Part shown: in pieces, positions 52,160 through 63,177 of the stretch
Layout: each line of letters starts with the position of its first letter
How positions within the stretch are numbered: the stretch's first letter is position 1
NCBI GenBank assembly: GCA_029204225.1
Contig: CM055102.1
Location: 16,246,229-16,310,228 of the forward strand
Direction: 5' to 3'
Source of the DNA: Diphasiastrum complanatum
Lineage: Eukaryota; Streptophyta; Lycopodiopsida; Lycopodiales; Lycopodiaceae
Length of the DNA: 64,000 nt
The notes under the pieces: model-generated
The model's input: the letters and a program-made list of their open reading frames with translations, nothing else
Told to the model about the DNA's origin: nothing
Database searches by the model: none
Position numbers and translations under genes: made by a program

Positions 52160-52902
52160 TACAACATAAGAGCAAGAAATAAAGATGTCAAAGTATAAAA
52201 TACATATAGTGGAACCTTAAACTTGTTAGTTGTATCTTGAGACCATGAAACATAGAAATTGCTGATAATACACAACAGAGGAGGAGCAGAACTCCAGCTC
52301 TTCTTTTAACTCTTGGGCCCCCAGATCAGTGCTCTGATCCTCTAGAACGCACACTGGTAGTCTGTTGAATGGAAGCTTCTTAGACCATTGATCTCAGCTG
52401 ACTTTTGCTCGCAGCAAGGCCAGGCCTGGGTGCCAGAGCACGAATTAAAGTCTCAAACTAATGTTGAATTTAGAGCTTGTGGAATAATTTCAAGCCAACT
52501 TTCAAAGATTCCTTCAAAAAAGCATGTTGCACAAAAATTCTATAGTAAAATCTATGAATCTGAATGACTTACGGTGGTAAGTTATTGGATTTGAGCTTAT
52601 AAGTCTGTGGTTTCTAGATAAAATCAATGGATTCATTGGTGGTTTTCTTGAAAGAAAAATATGCAACCAGTGAAAAATGCAATTGTATCAATTGGCATGT
52701 AAAATTTCATGTGCTTTTTGTGAGCACCAGTTAAATTTTGCCCTACCACAATGCGGAAGCACAATGCCGAAGCGGTCTCCCGCTTTTGCACATTTGTTTA
52801 GGCTATTTCCTTGATCTAAGTCTGAAGTTTCAAGCCTATTTCTGTGATCTAAGTCTGAAGTTTCAAGCCAAGCTCTTCAGATCCACCAATTAAATTTCAA
52901 TT
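52160..52902. other. No gene; short tandem at the end
   Basis: Nothing recognised apart from a 32-base tandem pair at about 52803-52867 (GATCTAAGTCTGAAGTTTC twice). Confidence 0.5.
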
Positions 52903-53270
52903 CTAAGGATATATATTGATTGACGTTCTGATTCCCTATCGAAACTAATAACACATCTTCTTGAGATCTCAGGACTCAAGAGCATGTTCGAATTGTGCAA
53001 AACGATGCTTGTGTTGTCTCTGGAAATGCCTAACGACGAGTAATAAGAACTTAATGCTTGCGTGAGCAAAATGTAGGGGCAGGCCATCTAAGGATAAATA
53101 TTGATTGACGTTCTGATTCCCTATCGAAACTAACACATCTTCTTGAGATCTCGGGACTCAAGAGCATGTTCAAATTGTGCAAAACGTTTCTTGTGCCGTC
53201 TCTGGAAATGCCTAACGGCGAGTAATAAGAACTTAATGCTTGCATGAGCGAAATGTAGAGGCAGGCCTCT
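52903..53270. repeat. About 183-bp tandem duplication at the RRP1 pseudogene
   Basis: Two adjacent copies (52903-53087 and 53088-53270) share CTAAGGAT, TTGACGTTCTGATTCCC, TCTTGAGATCTC, GGAAATGCCTAACG and AGTAATAAGAACTTAATGC. The right copy overlaps the end of the coding match. Confidence 0.9.
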
Positions 53271-53753
53271 TTCTGCCATGGTTGTCATGAACTTCTTCAC
53301 GCACTGCTCATCCCATTTCTGGCTATTCAAAATTTTGAAAACATTAACCAAAACCTTCCTAATCAATAAATAGAATTTGTCCAAACGCAATATATCAATG
53401 CCACCCCATTCCCTGCTCATTGCGGACATAAATCCCTCAAAAATCTGAAGGGAAAGCTTCACATCTAAATGAAGCAAAAGGGAGGCAAGCCTCTCAATGA
53501 GGTCAGCCTGCAGGACCGCCTTGTTAGTGCGCTAGACGCAGTACAACAGGCCCTTCCATATCTTCCTCACGTCCATGTTTGTGAGCGTCTTCTGTGCAGA
53601 GAGCCAGGCCACCAAGAGTGCCATTGCCTTCTCCTGAGCTCTTTTGTCTGGCGATGCTAGCATCTTGGGAAGGCCTGATGCACCTCTCCCTCTGCTGCCT
53701 CCATGCCCCACTCCTTCCTCTTCCTCCGCTCCTCGCCCTTTCTTCACCCCCAT
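53130..53753 (-). pseudogene. RRP1/Nop52 ribosomal RNA processing protein, N-terminal part
   Basis: ATG at 53753 on the minus strand; one frame of 208 codons interrupted only by TAG at 53532-53534, where the family has Trp (GLLYCV-stop-RTNKAVLQ; a TGG-to-TAG change). The N-terminus is Glu/Gly/Arg-rich. Then KRAQEKAMALLVAWLSAQ, VRKIWKGLLYCV and MSREWGGIDILRLDKFYLLI form the Nop52 domain of nucleolar proteins needed for 27S pre-rRNA processing to 5.8S/25S. After about residue 165 (MAERGL) homology is lost into the 183-bp duplication, so only the first part of a protein normally several hundred residues long is present. It may be a truncated retrocopy or an exon-1 fragment; no introns interrupt it. 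The GC-rich 5' end and upstream C/T-rich tract look like a retained 5' UTR. Confidence 0.75.
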
Positions 53754-56356
53754 CCTTTCTTCTTTCCTTCCTGCGTTTCTTCTATTTTCTCTTCTCTCTT
53801 TTTGAGAGAGAGAGAGAGATACATAGATACAGCGCGCACTCCAAGGGAAAACTCAAAATCTGAAATGTGTGCGGGCGCCAAAAAAAAAAAAAAAGGTTTT
53901 CAAATTTTGCTTCGCATTCAATTGAATTAATGACATGATATACACTATATACTATAAAACAAACACCTTTAAATGTGCATCAAAGGATTGTGAAGCTACA
54001 ATTGAGAATTACGAAAACATAGGTTGTTGTATACAAAAAAGCAGTAGGCTCCTGACCTCACACGTTTCTGAACTGTATCATTGATGATTGATCATGTCGA
54101 ACATACACAAATAGGAAACACTAATGACAAAGCCATTGGCGTCTTAGATGGTTTGAATTTTCCACAATATCAGACGACTTTTTGGGTTTGCAAAATTTAG
54201 TTCAATCCCTATTTGACCGAATTGGAAATGTTCCAAGAAATGCCATACATGAATACCATATTCAGCAGTAGCTTGTTATAAAAAACATCCAGAAACGTTG
54301 CCTCTATCTCCTCAAATTGACTTACATGATGCATTCCTCTACCACACACATGAGGAACTTTGTACAAAAAGCTACAAAATTGGGAAGATGAGGAACAAAG
54401 CCCTGGTAGCAATAGTGAACAAAGCTTGCAGTACGACATACATAACAACACGGTTACTATCTCCCAACAGCCCACTCAACCGCCACCAGACATGGTTAGC
54501 TCACACCTCAGTGTGACAGCTATTTGATGATCTCTAAAGGAGATTTTTGGAGAATTCAGTCGCATTTCCAATGGGCAATCAATCGCACTTCTGCTATTAG
54601 TCAATCGTTGATTGCAAAGGCACATTATCAACAGAATTCCAATTCCACAATACCAAAAACACGCTAACAACAGGAAACGACATCTGATTTGCAAGACCCT
54701 AAATATGGAAGCCACTTACTGTAACAACAACAAAAATAATGTACTCGAACTGAACGCAGTCTTATGACCAATTAAGCACACTTTTGATGTAGAGATAAGT
54801 ATATTTCTATTGCCAAATGGTGAACTCCTGCAACTTTGTCGCAGCACGAACAAGACACGAAGGTCGAACAATTTGCGACAGTCAACATGACTTTGACTTG
54901 AAGCACGAACAAGAACAATTTGCGATAGTCAACGTGTCTTTGACTCGAAGCACGAACAATTCACGAATCAATCGCGAATTGCAAACACACCTCCAGATCC
55001 GCAAACCGCAAAAGGGACGCGAAACAAAAATCACAAAAAGAACAAAAGCAAACGGGAAATTACAAAATAGACGAAGAAAAATCTTTTGCGCTGCCAGCTG
55101 ACAGCTCAACGGGGTTCACGCCCAGCTGAAACGAGTAGCAACGCCGGAGACTAACTAACTAGTTGATTAGCGTTAACTAGTCATGTGATTCGATGTTTAG
55201 CTATCTTGTAAACTCCACATAGTGGAGGTATAAAAGATCTTCTCTAGATCATAATAGAGTGTGTGAATACAGAGATCTGTAAAAGACAGAGAGAGACGTA
55301 GCGAATAGAACAAGAAAGTAAAGACACCAGAGCTGTGCATGAAAGTCTGCCAACGAGCAGAACACAGCGAAAGAGTAGAATGTCATTCCGCCAACGAGCG
55401 AGACACTGACGAATTCACTCTAAACTAAAACTGATAATTCAGTTACTCTATTTTTGTGCATCTTGTCTTGTGCTGTGTATCATGATTGCTAGAATAGAAT
55501 ATGTTTTGTGATGAGTAGTCGAGTGTCTGGGATCATGTAAGGACTTCTACACAAAGGAAAATTAAAAGACAAAAAATCGCTCACGATAGAGAAGACGAAG
55601 TGAGGACGAACACGAATCAATCCCACGCACGCGCTCCCGCGACAATTGCTAAGGCGCATTTCTACTGCCGGTTACCCACACTTTTGAGGAGGCTACAATG
55701 AGTTTTTGTGGTAGCCACCAGCATGTTTCTATGGCAGATTGCTCATTGATTCAAGTGTTATCATTTTCCAACACACAATCATTGCCAGTCAATCACATTG
55801 CCTAGGTAGGGTACCTGACCAGTTAATCATCCTTCAAAATAACCTACATCGCATTTTTAACAATCTGAATTCAGTTCTCTATGTTGAAAACATCACATTT
55901 ATGAAGAAACATTCATTGTTAGTGGATCGTTGATTCAGAGGTAGCATACCTTTGTGGCCAGTGCACTTTTTGGAAACAATACTTCTGCCAATCACACCTT
56001 CAGATGGCAATATCCATTGCTAATGGTTCACACTTGCAGAGGCAGAATAATTTCTAGATAATCGCACCTTCTATGGCTAAACAGTCGCACTTTTGAGGCA
56101 AACTATCTATGCATTCCAAGCGTAGATCTGCAGCGCTGTTTCATTCAAATCAAAGCAGGAATTTCATTGTGTATGGAAGCAGTGAATGCCAAGGAGTTAA
56201 GTGCTCTAATATTTGCTTCAACCTCCTCTGACCACATCGCTTTCAGTCCATCAGAGAGACCCCAGAGACATGGCACCCCCCTGACCCCATCGCTTTTAGT
56301 TCCGAGAGAGAGAGAGACCCGATCGAGAGAGAGCCTCCCGCCTGCTCGCGATCTAG

Positions 56357-56395
<39 letters not shown>

Positions 56396-56544
56396 TGAAA
56401 TGTGTGTGTGCGCCAAAAAAAAGAAAAGAAAAAGAAGCTTGTATGGCTCTCCATTATTTAGTCTTTACATCTACCATGTCCCATCTATTTGTATTTTTTC
56501 ACATTAGGAAAACATGAGGGATTCATTTGTGCAATACAAGCTTT
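53754..56544. other. Intergenic region with GA tracts and a possible LTR-type promoter
   Basis: A (GA)7 tract near 53804 and a longer one at 56355-56392 are both followed by GAAATGTGTG(C/T)G, then GCGCCAAAAAA. A 47-base tandem (AGCACGAACAAGAACAATTTG type) lies at 54845-54965. At about 55231 GGTATAAAAG sits in a setting like an LTR promoter (ACTAGTCATGTG upstream, GTGTGTGAATACAGAG downstream), but no partner copy exists. No gene recognised. Confidence 0.45.
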
Positions 56545-56972
56545 GACATTATCGTCTTTTTAGGGCACCTTCAGCTTCTTGCAAAAAAATGTGAAGAGAG
56601 AGAAAATTTCGAAAGTCGTCTCAAATAAACGAGGAGCGTTCCTGCGACGTCCTCGTCCACGTCAACGATGTTGAATTATTGACCGTATGTATTGTGTACA
56701 GTTGTCACAAAAGCCATATACTTCCAAGTACAACAACTTTCCTAATTAGGTGACAAACATTCAATGTAATTAATACATGGATGAAGTTTATAAATAGATC
56801 ATCCAAGCACAGATTAGTGGTTGCTCCCTCCATGAGACGCATGATTTGAGCCTCCCAATTATGTCATCATTTTGGTTGTAATTGCTATTTGTATTGTGCT
56901 TCAATGTAATATAGCAGCAGTTTGCTTTTATCTGTGTACAACGTAGATGAATGCATGTTGTGATCGAATGCA
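56545..56972 (+). repeat. Copia-3 5' LTR, 5'-truncated
   Basis: 428 bases closely matching 60895-61327, ending GATCGAATGCA in both. It includes a TATA-like TTTATAAATAG (56788). The first roughly 540 bases of the 3' LTR have no counterpart. No tRNA-Met primer site follows, so the junction is altered or another tRNA is used. Confidence 0.85.
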
Positions 56973-57290
56973 CTTTTATTGTTGTTTGATTGCGCTTGTT
57001 TACTTGCTTTGATCAGAACACGAACGTCTACGACTCCTCAGTTTCTTATCAGACGATGGTCGTCTTTGACGCTTGAAGAACTCGCAATATCATACTGCTC
57101 TTTCACTTATTTCAGAACTATACTTCACATTGAATCTGATTTCAGTAGTACCACACACAAACCATCTCTAATCTCTTCGGTGGAGTGTACTCTTGTTTTA
57201 GAGTATGAATTAATTTTTAAGATCCTATTGGGCAATTAGAACACTTAAAGTTGTGATTGCATTTAGCATAAGCTGTCTATTAGACTATTT
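56973..57290 (+). other. Copia-3 interior where gag should be
   Basis: An 86-codon frame (56979-57239) has no gag features or zinc knuckle. The gag is deleted or replaced. Confidence 0.4.
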
Positions 57291-60200
57291 TTGCAATCAG
57301 ATACACACTTGTTAATGGCTTACAGCAGCAGCGAAGATTGTGATAGCTGGTACCTGGACAACGACGCTACCCAACACATGACCTCTCGCAAGGAATGGTT
57401 TACGGAGTACACAGCTTACAGCAGAGACCAATTTATCTACCTCGGAGATTCTAGCACCATACGCGTGGAAGGCAAAGGAGCAATGAAGATCTGATGAGGG
57501 CTACACTGTTACTTTCTCATCTGAGAAGTGTACAATACTCAAGGAAGATACTACTCTGACTACATGCACTAGAGTCAAAAATCTTTACGTACTCTCTAAT
57601 TTAGTTGCATTAGCTAGTATCTCTAATGAAAATGTAAATGACAGTGCTGTTATGCGACATAGTCGATTTACGTGAATACAAGCTCACTTTCGTTGTAATA
57701 ATTTAGCTGATGGTTTGAAATTAGATAGGAAATCTTTCTTTTTTCAATCATGCATCTATGCAAAGCACTCTAGAAGCAAGTTTCCAAAATCACATTCCAT
57801 CAAAAGCATGTATTAGATCTTGTACATAGCGATATCTGTAGACCAATGCCAACTTTGTCATTAGGAGATGCAATCTATTTTATGAAAGTACAGTCATGTT
57901 CGTTAAGCACAAATCTGAAGCCTTTGAATGCTTCAAGAGATTCAAGGCCATGGCTGAGACACAAAACGTCTAGGAAAGTGAAAGCACATTAACTGATGGT
58001 GGCGGTGAATACATCTCGAACGAGATGTCCGACTACATGGCTGAACATGGTATTAGAAAACAGTTCACCACTTCCTATTCACCTCATAGAATAGGACTGC
58101 AGAAAGGAAGAATCGAACTCTTCTCAACTCAGCCAGATCCATGCTACATCAAGCACGCCTACCTGCGAAGTTCTGGGCAGAAGCTACTGCCACAGCTTGT
58201 TACATGCAGGATAGATCCAGCACCAAAGCCGTCAACAACAAGACTCCTCATGAAGTTTGGCATGGGCACAAGCCTAGTGTCAACCATTTAAAAATCTTTG
58301 GCTGTATATGTTTTGTTCACATTCCTAAACAACTTAGGAAGAAGCTAGATCATAGGACAAATAAATGTATTTTCATTGGCTATCTTGATGAACATAAGGC
58401 TTATAAAGTTTATGATCCATCTACCAATGTAGTATTTGTCTCTAGGGATGTAATATTTCAAGAACATACATACTACGATTTCAAGCAACCATTGATAAAC
58501 GATGCTATGTCATTTCATCCTATTTTACGTAGCATGGATTCTTCCAACGTTGATGTTCCTTCTACAGAACCTGCAGCTACAACTATAGAAGCCGAGCAGC
58601 CGACAATACCTATCATCAGACCAGACCAAGCTAGCTCGAACAGATCTAAAGAAATTCAAGAAGAAGCATCATCACATCTTGGTCAACCCAACGTCCGCAG
58701 ATCCTCACGGACTCGGCTTCCTGAGAGGTATGCACCTCAATCATTCTGGACTTCGTCAGAAGAACTAGAGAGCCTAGCCGAAGCAATTAACTCCAAGGAT
58801 GCTGTGAAGTGGCAAGAAGCTATGGAAAGTGAGTATAACTCACTTTTGATGAATCAGACTTGGATGCTAGTCGACTTTCTCACTCACAAGAGAGTTATCG
58901 ACAACAAGTGGATCTTCAAGAAGAAAATCAACTCAGATGGTTCCATTGCAGAATGGAAAGCATGGTTGGTGGCTAGAGGATTCATTCAAGTCCAAGGAGT
59001 GGATTATCAAGAAATTTTTAGTCCTGTCGTTGAGAAGCAGTCAATCAGGACTCTGATTGCGTTAGCAGACGTGGAAGACCTCGAAATGCACCAAATGGAT
59101 ATCAAGACAATATTTCTCAATGGCAATGTTGAAGAGGAGCTGTACACCTTCCAACCGAAAAGATTCAAAGTCAAAGGCCAAGAGCACAAAGTGTGCAAGC
59201 TACACAAAGCAATCTACGGTCTGAAATAGGCCGCAAGAGCATGGTTCGATAGAATCAACTCTTATCTCATTCAATTAGGATTTGCAAACAATTCAGCTGA
59301 TTGTAATGTTTATTCAAAGCATATATGTCCAATTCAGTTCACATAACTCTTTACGTAGATGATGCATTTATTCTGTCTAACAACACTTCTCTACTGCACA
59401 CTACTAAGAGTGATCTGTCACAGGAATTTGACATGACTAATTTAGGAGCTGTCCATTCTTTGTTAGGAATTCACATTACTAGAAATAGACTTCACAAGAA
59501 GATCTATCTTAGCCAACAAGCATATCTAAAAGGCATTTTGGAAAAGTTTCATATGTCCGATTGCAAATCAATTGATACTCCAATGGATCCAAATATAACA
59601 TTGTCTAAACCTTCTTGTGCTGAGACTGATAGTGAAGTACTCGACTTAGCGAAGTACCCTTATCACTCACTAATCGGATCACTAATGTATGCAATGTTGT
59701 GTACTAGACCATATTTAGCATACATTGTTAGCACGTTAAGTCAATTCATGTCTAATCCTAGGATCTCTCATTGGAAAGCATTAAAGAGAGTGATGAGATA
59801 TATTCAGAGAAGTTTAGACCACATTTTATGTTATGATGGAAATGCTATCGATCCACTCGTCCTGCGAGACTACTCCAACTCAGATTGGGGAGGAACAGTC
59901 TCTACCAGAAAATCTACCTCCGGGTTTTGTTTCTATCTAGCAGGGGGACCGATTTCGTGGAACTCAAGGAAGCAGGAATCAGTTGCACTTTCTTCAGCAG
60001 AGGCAGAGTACATCACAGCATGTCAAGCTACAAAAGAAATTATATGGATCAAATTATTGCTTCATGACCTACATCACACTTAGTTTAATGCTACCACCAT
60101 TCTGTGTGACAACTTGAGCTGTATTTCACTGTAACTGAATCCCAGATTTCATGGCAAATCCAAGCACATAGAAATCCAGTATCATTTCATTCGGGAGAAA

Positions 60201-60356
60201 GTTTTCTCAGGGCAAGTGATCCTTCAATACTGCTCCACAATAGAATGGTCGCAGACATCTTCACTAAAGCGCTTCCTAGGATCAAGCACCAGAAATTCTT
60301 CAACAAGCTGAACCTAACGAAGACACCAAGGCACCAACCGTGACCTTAAGGGAGAC
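57291..60356 (+). pseudogene. Copia-3 pol, degenerate
   Basis: Protease relic (SWYLDNDATQHMTSRKEW: D kept, the Gly of the usual D-S-G lost), integrase with several stops (DGGGEYISNEM, FTTSYSPHRIGLQ), then long open stretches 58141-59229 and 59325-60083. These hold the integrase C-terminus (FWAEATATACYMQ, HEVWHGHKPSVNHLKIFG), RT (MHQMDIKTIFLNGNVEEEL, LYVDDAFILS at about 59349-59378) and RNase H ([43 protein letters not shown]). The IYGLK-QA motif carries a TAG at 59227 and there is a shift near 60240. A polypurine tract (AAGGGAGAC) precedes the LTR. Different family from copia-1/2. Confidence 0.9.
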
Positions 60357-61327
60357 TGTTGGAAATTAAGACCACAGTTGTCTCCTTGGTGAATGACTAA
60401 TTTTCTATTTTATGATTCTTCCTGCATGTTTATTGGTCATTGATCTAGGGTCAGATGAAACCAACTTTGGTTCTACGTCTGCTCGTCTGATACTTGTAGG
60501 AATCACAAACTTAGACAGTCAATTTATTTGAAGAACATCTACAACGGGCTTCTGGCTGATCTCTAGCAAAGGGTAACCAATCCTATCATAATTTCAAAGT
60601 TCTGATGTCAAGTTTAATAACTTGAAGTCATTGAAGACTTGGCCATCTTCAAGGACTTCCACAAAACTTGCATTTAGAACAAGTCTGTAGAAATACATTA
60701 CTTTTTCAACAGTCTGCAGAAAGACACTATGTTTTTCAACAACTTCGACTTTTTTGCATTTCTCCAAAATGCGACACTTACATAGTTCAAAAGTTTAATT
60801 GCTTTTAAAACACACGTTTGCCTCTTTGCGAAAAATGCGAAGAGAGAAAAAATTCCTGAAGGTCATCTATTTTCATGTGTTAAACTGTTTTAAAGACATC
60901 ACCATCTTTTTAGGGCACCTTCGGCTTCTTGCAAAAAATGCAAAGAGAAAAAAAATCCCGAAGGTCATCTCAAATAAACGAGGAGTGTTCCTGCGACGTC
61001 CTTGTCTGTGTCAATGATGTTGAATTATTGACCGTATATACTATTGTGTACAGTTGTCACAAAATCCATATACTTCCAAGTACAACGACTTTCCTAATTA
61101 GGTGACAAGCATTCAATGTAATTAATACACAGATGAAGTTTATAAATAGATCATCCAAGCACAGATTAGTGGTTGTTCCATCCATGAGACGCATTATTTG
61201 AGCCTCCCAATTATGCCGTCATTTTGGTTGTAATTGCTATTTGTATTGTGCTCTAGTGTAATATAGCAACAGCTTGTTTTTATCTGTGTACAACAACGTA
61301 GATGAATGCATGTTGTGATCGAATGCA
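60357..61327 (+). repeat. Copia-3 3' LTR
   Basis: 971 bases, TGTTGGAAATTAAG to GATCGAATGCA, placed by the polypurine tract and by the match to the 5' LTR. TATA-like TTTATAAATAG at 61138. A short internal duplication (GCAAAAAATGC(G/A)AAGAGA, then GAAGGTCATCT) occurs at about 60826-60869 and 60923-60967. Confidence 0.8.
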
Positions 61328-62275
61328 TCTTTTTATCAAATATTTTAAGTTGTTAAGCTGCTAAACTTATTTTGGACTTGGATAACAACTGACATTCAGC
61401 CTTATGGGTCCTTTTGTTTTAGACTTCTCACTATCGTATAGAACCTCTTCATGTTCTATTGTAATCTTGGTGGCATATTTTATGGTGGGATCCGTTGGTG
61501 TGTTGGTTTGTGTGGGTCCATCATTGCCCTTCCACTATTCTTCAACTTCTTGCATTATAGTTTGGTTTGTGCTTGACCATCCACTTCTTCTACAAGCACT
61601 TGTTTTATGGCATCATCTACATCCTTGTAGTAGTTTGCAATTTCTTTCTATATTACATTCTACATCATTATGCTCAACTATCCACTTCTTCTATAACTAC
61701 TTGTTCTATGGAAACATCCTCATCCTTGCTATGGTCTACAAATTTTCTTTGGGCTGATTTTCTTTGAACCACACAGTTCGCTTTCTTACAATGACATCAA
61801 CCAAAGTTTCAAGATTTATCCCCTTGTTCCTTTTGTGGATCTTAGGAGTGTTGGTTTTTGCATCTTATTTGCCGTTCTTTCTTTATATTTGCCCTTGCCT
61901 TGTGTTATTATTTATAAAGTATAGTGACATCATCACGTATTCAAATTCTTCGAATCGCAATTCATGCTTTCAACATCTCTCTTGTCAAGTTCTCTACCAC
62001 ATAGCCAACCCATTCGAATCTTCTTCTCTCAAAATACATTTTCAAACATGTTCTTGTAGATGTTGCAACAAGATTATATCCCTTGAACCTATGCAATATG
62101 ATTAAACTGACCCATACTATGGATTCCCTTTAGTTTTTCTTCTTTTATTTTGTGTAGAATATAATCTAATTTTTGTTGTTAACTGTCTCTTTCAAAAAAA
62201 TTTCCAACAATGATCAAATTCACCTCAAGTTCCTTTGTATAAGGGAAGCTTCTTACTTACAAATCACAACACAAT
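61328..62275. other. No recognisable gene
   Basis: T-rich on the + strand, so hydrophobic-looking frames arise by composition (61404-61757, 61764-62105). No motif or splice pattern supports them. Confidence 0.5.
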
Positions 62276-63074
62276 GGATAACACACTATGGAGAAACCAC
62301 CCAACCAACTAAAAACATCCAATCAAACTCTAGAAGCTTCACCCCCAAGCCAAGGAACAAGAAGCATGAATGTAGAGTGAGAGCTTGGCAATGAATCCAC
62401 AACCATAATGAGGATTATGGCAAGTTTGGACCCAATATATAGAGCCAAAAGCATCATGGGCACATAGCCATGCATAGCCCTCAATTCCCTATATATAGAT
62501 TCACCTAGAATAGAGTCCTAAGCATGGACCAACTATTCATAGAATTGCTATTGATAACTCTACACATGCATACACTGTCTCATACCTTGTCTAAACTCCA
62601 TTTAATGTGTTCTGGGCCTCACAAGGATAACTTTCGGGTCACATCTAGGATGACATGGCATAACTAACACAAAAGGATAACACATTGTGGAGAAACCACC
62701 CAACCAAGTAGAAGCATCCAATCAATCTCTAGAACCCTCACCCCCAAGCCAAGGAACAAGAAGCATGAATGTAGAGTGAGAGCTTGGCAATGAATCAAGA
62801 ACCATGATGATGAGTAGGGCGAGTTTGGACCTCTTATATAGAGCCAAAGGCATCCTGGACACACAGCCATGCATAGCCCTATGTTACCTATACATAGATT
62901 CACCTAGAATAGAGTCCTATGCATGGACCAACTATTCATAGAATTGCTATTGATAACTCTACACATGCATACACTGTCTCATACCTTGTCTAAACTCCAT
63001 CTAGTGTGTTCTGGGCCTCACAAGGATATTAGTTACTTTCGGGTCACATCCAGGATGACGTGGCATAACTAACA
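62276..63074. repeat. 399-bp tandem duplication beside gypsy-4
   Basis: Two adjacent copies (62276-62670 and 62675-63074), near identical through CACCCCCAAGCCAAGGAAC, CATAGAATTGCTATTGAT and GACATGGCATAACTAACA-type ends. It lies within or against the gypsy-4 LTR, whose right edge is at 63149. Confidence 0.9.
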
Positions 63075-63162
63075 GTTTGTTTCACTAGAGTACCGTGTAT
63101 CCAAGACTAGGAGTATACTGAATCCTATGTACTGGTCATGGACATAACATTCTCCCCTGCTT
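63075..63162 (-). repeat. Gypsy-4 3' LTR start and polypurine tract
   Basis: On the minus strand AAGCAGGGGAGAA is followed by TGTTATGTCCATG: a purine tract and an LTR start, at 63162-63150 and 63149 downward. The far end of the LTR is not defined. Confidence 0.65.
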
Positions 63163-63177
63163 AAACTATTTCTATCC

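Noticed and set aside
61404-62105. Two hydrophobic proteins with membrane-like segments
   Set aside because: A T-rich strand yields Phe/Leu/Ser codons by chance; no start context, splice sites or conserved motif.
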